A stretch of 64,000 nucleotides of DNA, taken from contig MICF01000007.1 of assembly GCA_001829785.1 (NCBI GenBank), forward strand, positions 124,001 through 188,000, given 5' to 3'. The first letter of the stretch is position 1. The number at the start of each line of letters is the position of its first letter. The stretch comes from Sulfurimonas sp. RIFOXYD12_FULL_33_39 (GTDB lineage: Bacteria; Campylobacterota; Campylobacteria; Campylobacterales; Sulfurimonadaceae). Under the pieces are notes generated by a model that was not told the DNA's origin, searched no databases, and saw nothing but the letters and a program-made list of their open reading frames with translations. Below are positions 52,531 to 61,175 of this stretch, one piece after another. The position numbers and the translations under genes are program-made.

Positions 52531-54886
52531 CAAAACGTACCTCCTTAAAAGGTTTTTCCCGTCTTGTTCTGTACATGTAAATAACAAATCCGCTAATTAT
52601 CATAATCAGTACAGCCGCGGATAAGCCATACGCATAAGATTTATATCCGCGTTCATTTGGGTAATAATAAGAGGGGTAGGTTGCACTATAATTTATTTTT
52701 TGATATTGGCGCTCATTATCTACCCCTGATACATCTTTTACATAAGATGCACTAAGTAAAAATTCATTTTTATATCTTTTGTTAAATTCATTCCAGTTTG
52801 GAAAATAGTCTTCTATAAGCGTAAAAGTTGCAACTCCGTTTTTGTCCGTTTTTAGAGTTTTAGACCAGAGAGTTTTTGTAGATAGTGTTACGTCTGCACC
52901 CTCAATTGCCTCCTCTTCAAGTACTACTTTAACTCTTAACTTTTTGCCTGAGTATAGAGCGTGAAAAAAAGTTTCATCATCCTCTCTTACTCTTAAGATA
53001 TCAAAAGGAGCCTCTTTTATCGTGTGTGCATCCATCTTCTTTTTGTCATAGATAGCATAGTTGCTATGGTTAAATCTCAAAAACTCATATTTTGCCGTCG
53101 TTATATAGAGTGTGTTATCTTTAACATCTTTATTGACGTAAAAAAGATTGTAGTATCCGTTGTCAGGCATCTCAAAAGTTACCGATTTGCATCCTGCATC
53201 TTTTGATACCGTTGCCTCTTTGGTATTTAAGTTTGCATCAAGCAGATAAAGCTTTGCTTCTAGGGCACCTAAACAATTTTTTTTGCCCTCTGCATCTTCA
53301 AAAACAGGCCATACCTCTTTTGTAGCGACTCTGCCTCTTGCTCCGCCGTGACTGTGTCCGCCGCCGTAAGATTTTTTTTCTGCAGTAGGATTTATTTCAG
53401 AAAAATAGATAGTGTCACTGAATTCAGGCTTTATAAAAGTGGGTAAATCTTGTTTCTCTGATTTTTTGTTAACTCTCTCAACACCTCCATGACTTGCGTG
53501 TCCGTTTGATGCCTTGCCGTAAGTTTTAAAGATATAGCCGACGTACATGTTAACTGCTAGAAAAAAGATAATCAAAGATGCGGCAAACGGAAAAGCGGCT
53601 ATTTTTCTTAATCTGCTAACATCAAGAAGTTTTACTCTTTTATATAAAATAATTAAAGCCCAGATTATAGCAACCCATTTTAGCAAATCAAATACATGTA
53701 ACCAGCCATCGCCTCTGTTTGCTAAAGGAGCGACGTCAAGCGTAAATCCAAAACCGTAAGCAAACCCTTCTGCAATATGCTCGTAGCCTTTGAGAAAAAA
53801 CATCTCAAACGAATGAGCGATTGAGCCGAGTATAAACAGAGGTGCATAAGAGTATCCTAAGTCGTAAAATACGGTATTAAAATCTTTTTTTAATATTTTT
53901 GCCGCTATAAACATACCGATAACCGCCGCTAAAATAGTAAAAATCAGCGCATATACAAATGCAAACAGACCTATAGGGTCAATAGCGCCAAAGTCTATAT
54001 AATGTTTTAAAAATTCGGCTGTTTTTGACCATATCATGTCGCCTGCCGCATTACTTCTTCCTATGCCGTGATGAAAAGACATAGTTATTGAAATTGATGC
54101 CAATATAAGTATAAATGCCCAAACTTCTGCTTTTAGGACTTGAAACTTTGAAAATAGAGAAAACGAGGGGTTTTTATACTTAAAACTAACAGCTTCACAT
54201 GCGCTGCTGCAGTCCATACACAGAGTACAGTCAGTCATAGAATTTCTGTTATCAAACGTAAAAGGTTTTAGGTTATATGGACATGCCGTCGCACACTCAA
54301 AGGTTCTACAATCATTGCAAGCACTTTTATATGTTCCGAGCCATGTAAAAGAGAGTTTAGAATAAGCGCGTGTAAGTGTTCCGATAGGGCAGATATATTT
54401 GCAATAGCTCATATCTTTATAGAGAAAGTAAACTATAAAAGCGATGAGTGTCATTACCGCAAATAAAATTGCAGTTCCAAGTGGAGTTCTAAAAAGGTTC
54501 GGGAACATGTAATATACTCCCCACCATCCAAACACAAGCAAAAATACGCCTATATATCTGTTTTGAAGCCATTTTGGCATAGTTTTTTTAAGTCCGTATT
54601 TTGTTATATATTTTCCCATAAATCCGTGAGGACAGATGCCGCAAAATATTCGTCCAAATGTAGGAAGAGTCAGAACCATAAACAAAGACCAAAATATTCC
54701 CCAAAATACGGCGGTTGTAAAAGTATTTTCTTTACCTGTATGTGTAAATCCGAAATATAGAGCATATAAAAAAAGCATAGAGATTGCTATTTTTAATATT
54801 GTTAAAAATTTTTGATTTTTAAACAAAACCCCCAGTAGAGGTTTTGCATATATATCATCTTTATCACGTTTTATAAAATTTACCAT
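52517..54886 (-). CDS. Large membrane polyferredoxin with His-rich loop and DUF4198-like periplasmic domain
   Basis: A 789-residue protein. The N-terminal part is NapH/CcoG-like: membrane segments near 30-48, 55-75, 112-130 and 137-156 with C82GIC85P and C162KYIC166P, then cluster motifs at C190/C193/C198/C202 and C220/C223/C226/C230. More membrane segments lie between about 255 and 455. A His-rich stretch follows (NGHASHGG at 461-468, GGGHSHGG at 508-515). Then comes a beta-rich domain (about 520-745, GADVTLSTKTLWSKTLKTD) resembling DUF4198-type metal-uptake domains, and a final membrane anchor. Metal handling is an inference from these motifs. Confidence 0.8.
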   Translation of the reverse strand: MVNFIKRDKDDIYAKPLLGVLFKNQKFLTILKIAISMLFLYALYFGFTHTGKENTFTTAVFWGIFWSLFMVLTLPTFGRIFCGICPHGFMGKYITKYGLKKTMPKWLQNRYIGVFLLVFGWWGVYYMFPNLFRTPLGTAILFAVMTLIAFIVYFLYKDMSYCKYICPIGTLTRAYSKLSFTWLGTYKSACNDCRTFECATACPYNLKPFTFDNRNSMTDCTLCMDCSSACEAVSFKYKNPSFSLFSKFQVLKAEVWAFILILASISITMSFHHGIGRSNAAGDMIWSKTAEFLKHYIDFGAIDPIGLFAFVYALIFTILAAVIGMFIAAKILKKDFNTVFYDLGYSYAPLFILGSIAHSFEMFFLKGYEHIAEGFAYGFGFTLDVAPLANRGDGWLHVFDLLKWVAIIWALIILYKRVKLLDVSRLRKIAAFPFAASLIIFFLAVNMYVGYIFKTYGKASNGHASHGGVERVNKKSEKQDLPTFIKPEFSDTIYFSEINPTAEKKSYGGGHSHGGARGRVATKEVWPVFEDAEGKKNCLGALEAKLYLLDANLNTKEATVSKDAGCKSVTFEMPDNGYYNLFYVNKDVKDNTLYITTAKYEFLRFNHSNYAIYDKKKMDAHTIKEAPFDILRVREDDETFFHALYSGKKLRVKVVLEEEAIEGADVTLSTKTLWSKTLKTDKNGVATFTLIEDYFPNWNEFNKRYKNEFLLSASYVKDVSGVDNERQYQKINYSATYPSYYYPNERGYKSYAYGLSAAVLIMIISGFVIYMYRTRREKPFKEVRFDEEN

Positions 54887-54899
54887 TACTTTCCTTTTT

Positions 54900-55559
54900 T
54901 TAAAGTTTTAAAATACCGTTAAACACAAGCAAACCTACCGCTATAAGCAGTAGTGCCGCAACTCGTTCTATGTGAAGTTTGTAGGATGAGAACTGAATCA
55001 TCATCCCTTTAATAAATTTAGATACTATAAATCCGTAAAACAGAATTGAAAACATTACGGCTCCTAGACCAAAAAACAGACCGAGTCCTATAGTGTTATA
55101 GATATTGCTGCTGTTTGCGGCAACTCCCAAAAGTGCCATTATCGGAGCACAAGGGTTTATTGACATTGTTGCACCGATAGTAAAGAAGCCAAACTTATTT
55201 AACTTAGGTTTCTTTATTATGGGTGTAGCGTGCCCACATGAGTATGTAGGTTTAAAACTTTTATATAGTAAAAAAAGACCCATTCCTACAGTGCTTGTCC
55301 CAAGAATTAAGCCAAATAGAGAGTTGTCATCGAGTATCTGCTTTACCCAAGAAGAGCTAAGATACGCGACAACTGCTAAAAATGTATAACTAACAATTCT
55401 TCCAAGACTAAAGGGCAAAATAACATGTAAAGCCTCTTTTGTACCGTTTGAATTGTTAACAAGCAACGGTGTTAAAAATGGCATACATGAGAACATACAT
55501 GCAGTAGCTCCGTAAGAGAGACCTATTATAAAAATAGATAAAAAAGCGGCATTTTCCAT
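54900..55559 (-). CDS. TauE/SafE-type (DsbD-like) membrane protein
   Basis: A 219-residue protein with about six hydrophobic segments. Cysteines are placed in membrane segments (ATACMFSCMPFLTP near residue 20, INPCAPIMALLG near 136), like the DsbD/CcdA-related sulfite exporter TauE/SafE group. Relatives next to cytochrome oxidase assembly genes handle copper or thiol reduction. The histidine-cysteine segment YSCGHATPI is in a loop near 107-115. It lies 13 bp upstream of the large polyferredoxin and 10 bp after exbD. Confidence 0.75.
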   Translation of the reverse strand: MENAAFLSIFIIGLSYGATACMFSCMPFLTPLLVNNSNGTKEALHVILPFSLGRIVSYTFLAVVAYLSSSWVKQILDDNSLFGLILGTSTVGMGLFLLYKSFKPTYSCGHATPIIKKPKLNKFGFFTIGATMSINPCAPIMALLGVAANSSNIYNTIGLGLFFGLGAVMFSILFYGFIVSKFIKGMMIQFSSYKLHIERVAALLLIAVGLLVFNGILKL

Positions 55560-55569
55560 AATCGCTCTC

Positions 55570-55947
55570 TTAATCTTTTTTTGTGATTATTCCAAGGTTT
55601 GTAAAGTTCTTCTCTTTTAGAGTATCAAGAAGGATTACAAAAAAATCAAACTTCGCATCTTTATCACAATTTATATAAATTGGCATATCCGTTTTGTATT
55701 TGCATAGTTCTGCTTCAATATCTTTTACAAAAATGAGCGTTTTATCAAATAAAATATCACCGTTTTGTTTTATTGTAATAGTTAGATTTTTTTTATCATC
55801 TTTTGTCGCACTTTTTGAGCTAGGAAGGTCAACAGGAATAAGCCCCTTTGCCACAAAAGTTGCTGTTGTTAGAACAATCACAAGAAGAACAAGCATAATA
55901 TCGATAAACGGTACTACGTTGATGGAATCAAATTTTTTAATTTGCAA
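55570..55947 (-). CDS. exbD: ExbD biopolymer transport protein
   Basis: About 125 residues. One N-terminal membrane segment carries the essential Asp in NVVPFIDIMLVLLVIVL, followed by a periplasmic domain (TIKQNGDILFD). It forms the proton-driven motor with ExbB and TonB. I prefer TTG 55947 because AAGGAAAAA lies just upstream and the protein then starts at the normal family length. The frame is open to 55986, but that would extend 50 bp into exbB. The TTG start overlaps the exbB stop. Confidence 0.88.
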   Translation of the reverse strand: MQIKKFDSINVVPFIDIMLVLLVIVLTTATFVAKGLIPVDLPSSKSATKDDKKNLTITIKQNGDILFDKTLIFVKDIEAELCKYKTDMPIYINCDKDAKFDFFVILLDTLKEKNFTNLGIITKKD

Positions 55948-56380
55948 GTTTTTCCTTTTGATGTATATCCCAATAAGCCAAAACAACCTCGATTTTTCTA
56001 GCTAAATGGTTATAAAACACGGTTGCAGGAATAGCTACCAAAAGACCCATTGCAGTAGCTTTTAGTGCAAGAGCCAAAGACGTCATAATCATTTTAGCAT
56101 CCAAGGTATCACTCTGACCCATTGCATAAAAGGTAATAATTATCCCAAATACCGTTCCTAAAAGACCGATATATGGAGCATTAGAACCAAATGTCGAGAT
56201 TATGTTAATATTATTCGTAAGAGCAATTTCAAGCTCCTCTTTTGTCTTAAAATTGCGCACGTCTATTGCTTTGTAAAATAGAAGTCGCTCAATCCAAAAC
56301 CAAAAAGCCATAAAACTCATAACTCCCAAAAGTCCTATAATCCCATAATCAACAATATCTTTAAGTAGTTCTATATTCAT
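55937..56380 (-). CDS. exbB: ExbB biopolymer transport protein
   Basis: A 147-residue protein with three membrane segments (about 12-32, 65-86, 105-126) and family sequences APYIGLLGTVFGIIITF and LALALKATAMGLLVAIPA. It is the short ExbB form common in Campylobacterota. With ExbD it harvests proton-motive force for TonB. It starts 20 bp after the receptor gene on the minus strand. Confidence 0.93.
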   Translation of the reverse strand: MNIELLKDIVDYGIIGLLGVMSFMAFWFWIERLLFYKAIDVRNFKTKEELEIALTNNINIISTFGSNAPYIGLLGTVFGIIITFYAMGQSDTLDAKMIMTSLALALKATAMGLLVAIPATVFYNHLARKIEVVLAYWDIHQKEKLAN

Positions 56381-56400
56381 ATATCTGCCTAATATTTATA

Positions 56401-58596
56401 TTAAAATTTAACCGACAATCCTGCTGTATATACTCTTCCGGCATTAACCGTAATAGACAAATCTTCGGCATTGAAAACACCGTCTTCATTTCTATCGCCG
56501 CTTGATCTTGCAGTGCTGTAATAACTTTTGTCAAAAACATTGTCAATTCTTGCAAAGAGGTTATACTCATAATCGCCTATTTTGTTACCGTAATTTGCAA
56601 GTAGATTTAGAGTTGCTTGTCCGGGGATTTTAATCTGATTTAAATCATCTGCATAATATTCTGATTTTGCATTAATTTCAGTTGATAATTTTAGATTTTT
56701 CATCGGCAAATAGTCTAAAATAAGGTTTACTTGATGTTTTGAAGTTCTAGGAATTTGATTGCTTGTTACATTATAAAACGTAAGATTTGATAAATAAGCG
56801 CTACCGTCTAAATCAATACCGAAATTGTCATATTTTGTATAATACGCATCAAGGTAAGTATATGCAAGGTTAAACGATAATTTATCCGCTGCTTTTCCCT
56901 CTGCTGAAAGTTCTAAACCTCTATGTCTAGCACCTCCTACATTATCCCACATGTCGGTATTTGTATTGTTAGCAGAACCGTAATTTCCTGATGTTTTCAT
57001 GATAAAGTCATCTCTATCAATTTGAAAAATTGCAGCTTCATAATTAACTTCGTTAAATCTAGTTCTGACTCCTATCTCATAGTTATAAGATTTTTCAGGA
57101 TCTAAATCAGGGTTGTTTTGAGTATATCCCCAACTACTCGTACTTCCTGCATATAATTGAGCAACGGTCGGTGCTCTAAAACCTGTTGAGTAATTTGCAA
57201 AAATATCAAAATTATCAACTATTTTATAGTTAGCACCTATTCTATATGAGTAAATTTTGAAATCCTCTTTGTAGCTGTTATTGCGATAATCTTCATAATC
57301 AAGTTTGATTAAATCATATCTAAGATTTGCGGTAGCACTTAGATTTTGCGTAAGTTGTTGTTTGTACTCACCGTAAATTGCATAAACATTTTCGTTCGTT
57401 GTATCATCACTCTTTTTATCTCCTGCTAGATAATAATCAGGTGTTACCGTTCTAATACCGCGCGGATATGAAACTAATGCTTGATTTACTCTATATGTAG
57501 ATTTATTTTCATATGTGTTATCTCTTAAATCTAAACCTAAAAGTGCTGCAGATTGATTTGAAGAAGTACGATATTCACTCTTTATACCTCTTTGTATCTG
57601 TGCATAATCGTTATCGTAAGTATAATCGCTATCATCTAAAGACGGATCTGAAATCCCGCTGCTGTTTTGTGTTTGAGGTGATGACATGTACATAGTGTCA
57701 TCAGTGTAAACATATCCGTTTACAAGTAAGTTTGAACTACTGTCAAAATCTTTTGAGTAGGTAAGAAATAGTTTTAAAAGATTAACATCATAATCTCTTG
57801 TATAATCCCTACTTTTTTGATCTCCGTCATAAATTGATTTAGGATTTGTTTTTGCAGCACTCTCGCCGCCTACCGTTCCGTGCGTATCTTTTGTTCTATC
57901 TGAATACTCAAATCCAAACGTAACATCCGACGTATCGTCTATGTAGTACTGCAACTTACCGTTTAGATATTTTGCCACACTTCCTGAATCTTCCCAGTAT
58001 CCGTCAGTCTCTTTTTTGCTGGCTTGCAAATGAAAACTCAAATCGTCATTCGCATAACCGCTTCTAGCTAATAGCTTTTGATAACCGAAACTTCCAAATT
58101 CAACTGCACCGAAATTGTTGTTATATTTTGCACCTTTTTTCGTCGTAATGATTACTGCACCTGATAGCGCATCATCCCCAAACAGATAGGAAGCACCACC
58201 CTTTACAACTTTAATGCTCTCGATATTGTCAAGGTCAATATTTACACTTCCGGTTCTCTCAAAAACAGGTACACCGTCAATTACAATTGCAACACCAGGT
58301 TTTTCACCCATGTACATCTGATTTTCAACGCCGCGAAGATGAATTTTTACACTATCGCCTGATTTTACCTCTGTTGTTACACCTGGGATTGATTGTAAAA
58401 TCTGTTGTATATTTTCAGTGTGTGCCATATCGACACTCTCACCGCTTATAGTTGTAGTTGTTGACACCTCTGTTTTTTTTGTATCAAACTTACTGTCAAT
58501 GGTTGATGATTCAACCTTTATGGTTCCTAAATCAGATGCCGCAACATTGCTAATTGCCAATGCGCATATCACGGATAAATAGATTTTCTTATTCAT
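56401..58596 (-). CDS. TonB-dependent outer membrane receptor
   Basis: A 731-residue protein. A signal peptide spans about residues 1-20 (SVICALAISNVAAS). The plug domain follows (IQQILQSIPGVTTEVKSG; IVIDGVPVFERTG; IESIKVVKGGASYLFGDDA), then a beta barrel with SYNYEIGVRTRF and ending in aromatic GLSVKF, a normal barrel C-terminus. No signalling extension or cobalamin or siderophore hallmark is evident, so the ligand is unknown. It heads the run that ends with tonB. A promoter with 11-bp direct repeats lies upstream. Confidence 0.93.
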   Translation of the reverse strand: MNKKIYLSVICALAISNVAASDLGTIKVESSTIDSKFDTKKTEVSTTTTISGESVDMAHTENIQQILQSIPGVTTEVKSGDSVKIHLRGVENQMYMGEKPGVAIVIDGVPVFERTGSVNIDLDNIESIKVVKGGASYLFGDDALSGAVIITTKKGAKYNNNFGAVEFGSFGYQKLLARSGYANDDLSFHLQASKKETDGYWEDSGSVAKYLNGKLQYYIDDTSDVTFGFEYSDRTKDTHGTVGGESAAKTNPKSIYDGDQKSRDYTRDYDVNLLKLFLTYSKDFDSSSNLLVNGYVYTDDTMYMSSPQTQNSSGISDPSLDDSDYTYDNDYAQIQRGIKSEYRTSSNQSAALLGLDLRDNTYENKSTYRVNQALVSYPRGIRTVTPDYYLAGDKKSDDTTNENVYAIYGEYKQQLTQNLSATANLRYDLIKLDYEDYRNNSYKEDFKIYSYRIGANYKIVDNFDIFANYSTGFRAPTVAQLYAGSTSSWGYTQNNPDLDPEKSYNYEIGVRTRFNEVNYEAAIFQIDRDDFIMKTSGNYGSANNTNTDMWDNVGGARHRGLELSAEGKAADKLSFNLAYTYLDAYYTKYDNFGIDLDGSAYLSNLTFYNVTSNQIPRTSKHQVNLILDYLPMKNLKLSTEINAKSEYYADDLNQIKIPGQATLNLLANYGNKIGDYEYNLFARIDNVFDKSYYSTARSSGDRNEDGVFNAEDLSITVNAGRVYTAGLSVKF

Positions 58597-58628
58597 TCTT
58601 TAACCTTTGCTTTAAAAATCGAGAATGA

Positions 58629-58661
58629 AGTATAATAACTAAGTGTTAATTTTGTGTTAAT
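58629..58661 (-). promoter_or_regulatory. Receptor promoter with two 11-bp-spaced direct repeats
   Basis: On the minus strand TATACT (complement of 58629-58634) is a good -10 element. In plus-strand reading GTGTTAAT occurs at 58643-58650 and again at 58654-58661, exactly 11 bp apart, covering the -35 region. Such tandem same-phase repeats are typical of response-regulator or activator sites. No Fur-like palindrome is present. Confidence 0.5.
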
Positions 58662-58788
58662 TTCTATTTATAAGTAATATTTAAGATAGGTGTACATGTT
58701 ATGTATGATTAGTATAGTAAAAAATTTGCTTAAAATTCTGTATTTTGAAGGATTTTGTGTGTGTATGTAAGTTTATGATTTTGCATTA

Positions 58789-58872
58789 TGGTACCTGCGG
58801 GCGGACTCGAACCGCCACAACTTGCGTTAGCGGATTTTGAATCCGCCGTGTCTACCATTTCACCACGCAGGC
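58789..58872 (-). tRNA. tRNA-Leu(CAA)
   Basis: On the minus strand an 84-nt cloverleaf including encoded CCA. The acceptor stem is GCCTGCG with CGCAGGT (first pair G-U), the anticodon stem-loop is GCGGA-TTCAAAA-TCCGC with anticodon CAA, and the variable arm is extended (AAC-GCAA-GTT), as in class II tRNAs. The T arm is GGCGG-TTCGAGT-CCGCC. It reads UUG. Confidence 0.96.
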
Positions 58873-58954
58873 TTGAAGAGTGCAATGATATAAAGTTATA
58901 ACTTAAAATATCGTGAAAATAAAAAATAAATAATATTTGTCGATATATCGGAAG

Positions 58955-58970
58955 TGGAACTTATGTTGCT
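58955..58970 (+). promoter_or_regulatory. Sigma-54 promoter of flgL
   Basis: TGGAAC-TTATG-TTGCT keeps GG and GC ten bases apart, as RpoN requires, 55 bp before the flgL start. It differs from the TGGCAC consensus at one position. Flagellar hook-associated genes are usual RpoN targets in this phylum. Confidence 0.65.
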
Positions 58971-59024
58971 TAATATTATAAATATTGGGTAGAATCTATA
59001 ATTAGTCGGCGTTGGAGGTGTATT

Positions 59025-61106
59025 GTGAGAATTACAAGCGGTATGTACTATAAAAATATATATAGTGATAATAATTCGCAGTTGACGAATAGTCTTTTTA
59101 ATGTAAATAAGCAAATAGCATCTGGATTAAAGATTCAATATGCAAAAGATGATGTAAGAATTTTTACCGAAACTATGAGGCTAGATAATGAGATAGCAAC
59201 GCTTGGACAGATAAAAAGTAGTACTAAAAATGCTATAAAGATGTCGGATCAGTCAGATATTGTTTTAAATGAGTTTGAAACTACGATGAACCGTGCAAGA
59301 ACGCTTTTTTTAACTGCTGCAAATGAAACAAATAGTGCAACATCGCTTGATGCGATAGCAAAAGAGTTAAGAGGAATTGAATCTAATTTTAAAAACTTGG
59401 CAAATACATCTATAAATGGACAATATATATTTTCAGGTTCAGCGCTTAGCACAAAGCCTATTTCTAGCAGCGGTGAATATATGGGAAATGATGCCGTATT
59501 AAAAGCATTTACAGGCTCAAAAACTTCACAACAATACAATATAAGCGGTAAAGAGCTTTTCTTTGGAGAACAAAAGTTAGTAAACAGAGAAGTTACTACA
59601 AATGTTGTTCAAAGCAGTTTAAGCGCTAGATATCCAGACTTTACCGATTCGACTGTTACCGGAGGAAACTCTACTATAATGCCAAGCGATACTATTCGTG
59701 ATTTAATGGGTGATGCAGACAATGTCGTTGATGCTGTAAATTTTAAACACTATTTTTATGTAAGAGGTACAAATAGCAGCGGGGATTCATTTTCGCAAAA
59801 AATCAGTATGCGAGATGATGACAATGTTGATGATCTTTTGACTCAAATTGGCAATCTTTACGGAAATACACCAAATTTAAAAGTTGTTGATGTCGGTATG
59901 AATTCAAATGGACAGATTGTAATAACAGACAAGATTAAAGGTTCAAGTAAGCTTGATTTTCATATGGTCGGTGCAACGGATTTAAGCGGCGGTGCTGCTG
60001 CTAATGTAACGAATATAGATGATTTGGGAGTTGGAGAAACAGATTTTAGTAAAATTATGTTAGGAACTTCTACGGCAACAAACACTTCGCTACATGTAAA
60101 AGAGTTTATAAAATCTTCACTAACATCTGCAGATAGCGTTGCTGCAACAAATATTATAGACGGTACTATTTATGATAGAGTAGAGTTTGCCCAAAACGGT
60201 GCAAGATTATCCTCGAGTACTCCACAAATAGTAAAAGGTACAAATGCGTTTGCAACGCCTTCTACAAAGATTTCTGATGTAGCTACTTCCGGCACGCTAA
60301 ACGGCACATCATTTACACTAGAAGGGACAGATGTAAACGGAGCGGCTTATAGTGCTCAAATTGATTTTGCTACTGCAGGTTCAACATTTACGGTCGGTGC
60401 TAATACATATGATATTTTTAATATGGAATCTCCAAGAGCGGCTGTTGATGCAGATGAGATGACATATGCTCAGTTAATGGATGTTATGAATATGGTTGTA
60501 ACCGGCAACCTTCCTGCAGCAGCTCCCGGTTCATCGGCTCAGTATGACACGGCTATTGCGACATCCGATTTAAGAGGAAAAACATTTTTAAGTTATGACG
60601 GAAAAATAGGTTTTGAAGAGATTGGTACCGGAAATACTACAGCAAAAATAGCATTGTATGACTCAAACAGCGGTGATTTTTCTGCAGCATCGTCTGTCAT
60701 GACATTTAATACTAACAATGCTATAACAGTAAGAGATCCTAAAACAGATTTTTTTAAAACTTTCAATGAGATGATTACTGCCGTAGAGAATAATAAAAAT
60801 TATCCAGATAGCAGTTCCGGTGATATAAGAAATGTAGGTGTAGAAAATGCGATTGCTATGATGGATGACCTTCAAGACAGTATCTTTAGAGCACACTCTA
60901 AAATAGGATCACAAACAAATGCTCTAAATATGTCTATAGAGAGAACTGAAATATTAGAAATTGGTTCAATCAGCCTTAGGTCATCAGTCGTAGATACTGA
61001 TTTGGCAGAAGCTGCATTGACGCTAGCGCAATTAGATACAAATTATAAAGCAATGCTCTCAAGTGTTAGTAAAATTTCACAATTAAGCTTAGTGAACTAT
61101 CTATAA
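59025..61106 (+). CDS. flgL: Flagellar hook-filament junction protein FlgL
   Basis: A 693-residue flagellin-family protein. The N-terminal helical domain (MRITSGMYYKNIYSDNN; VNKQIASGLKIQYAKDD) and C-terminal helical domain (ALTLAQLDTNYKAMLSSVSK) are conserved. The roughly 450-residue middle is variable and surface exposed, making the protein much longer than enteric FlgL (about 317). The GTG start follows GGAGG about seven bases upstream. It is a single gene, read from a sigma-54 promoter and ending in a strong hairpin. Confidence 0.92.
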   Translation: MRITSGMYYKNIYSDNNSQLTNSLFNVNKQIASGLKIQYAKDDVRIFTETMRLDNEIATLGQIKSSTKNAIKMSDQSDIVLNEFETTMNRARTLFLTAANETNSATSLDAIAKELRGIESNFKNLANTSINGQYIFSGSALSTKPISSSGEYMGNDAVLKAFTGSKTSQQYNISGKELFFGEQKLVNREVTTNVVQSSLSARYPDFTDSTVTGGNSTIMPSDTIRDLMGDADNVVDAVNFKHYFYVRGTNSSGDSFSQKISMRDDDNVDDLLTQIGNLYGNTPNLKVVDVGMNSNGQIVITDKIKGSSKLDFHMVGATDLSGGAAANVTNIDDLGVGETDFSKIMLGTSTATNTSLHVKEFIKSSLTSADSVAATNIIDGTIYDRVEFAQNGARLSSSTPQIVKGTNAFATPSTKISDVATSGTLNGTSFTLEGTDVNGAAYSAQIDFATAGSTFTVGANTYDIFNMESPRAAVDADEMTYAQLMDVMNMVVTGNLPAAAPGSSAQYDTAIATSDLRGKTFLSYDGKIGFEEIGTGNTTAKIALYDSNSGDFSAASSVMTFNTNNAITVRDPKTDFFKTFNEMITAVENNKNYPDSSSGDIRNVGVENAIAMMDDLQDSIFRAHSKIGSQTNALNMSIERTEILEIGSISLRSSVVDTDLAEAALTLAQLDTNYKAMLSSVSKISQLSLVNYL

Positions 61107-61130
61107 AAGTGTTCTTTATGGAACACTTTT
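61105..61130 (+). terminator. Terminator after flgL
   Basis: A perfect 10-bp stem, AAAAGTGTTC and GAACACTTTT, with a 6-base loop, beginning within the flgL stop codon. A T-rich stretch lies at about 61140-61147. Confidence 0.75.
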
Positions 61131-61175
61131 AGCTATACTTCTTTTTTACTAACTTAGAAAAAGGAAACTCATAGT

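Noticed and set aside
58597-58788. Fur box for the TonB-dependent receptor
   Set aside because: I looked for a GATAATGATAATCATTATC-like palindrome in this spacer and found only the 11-bp direct repeats and AT-rich DNA.
58789-58872. tRNA-Leu as an attachment site for the TonB/Fe-S locus
   Set aside because: I saw no repeat of the tRNA 3' end near 48.7 kb or elsewhere and no integrase, so island integration at this tRNA is unsupported.
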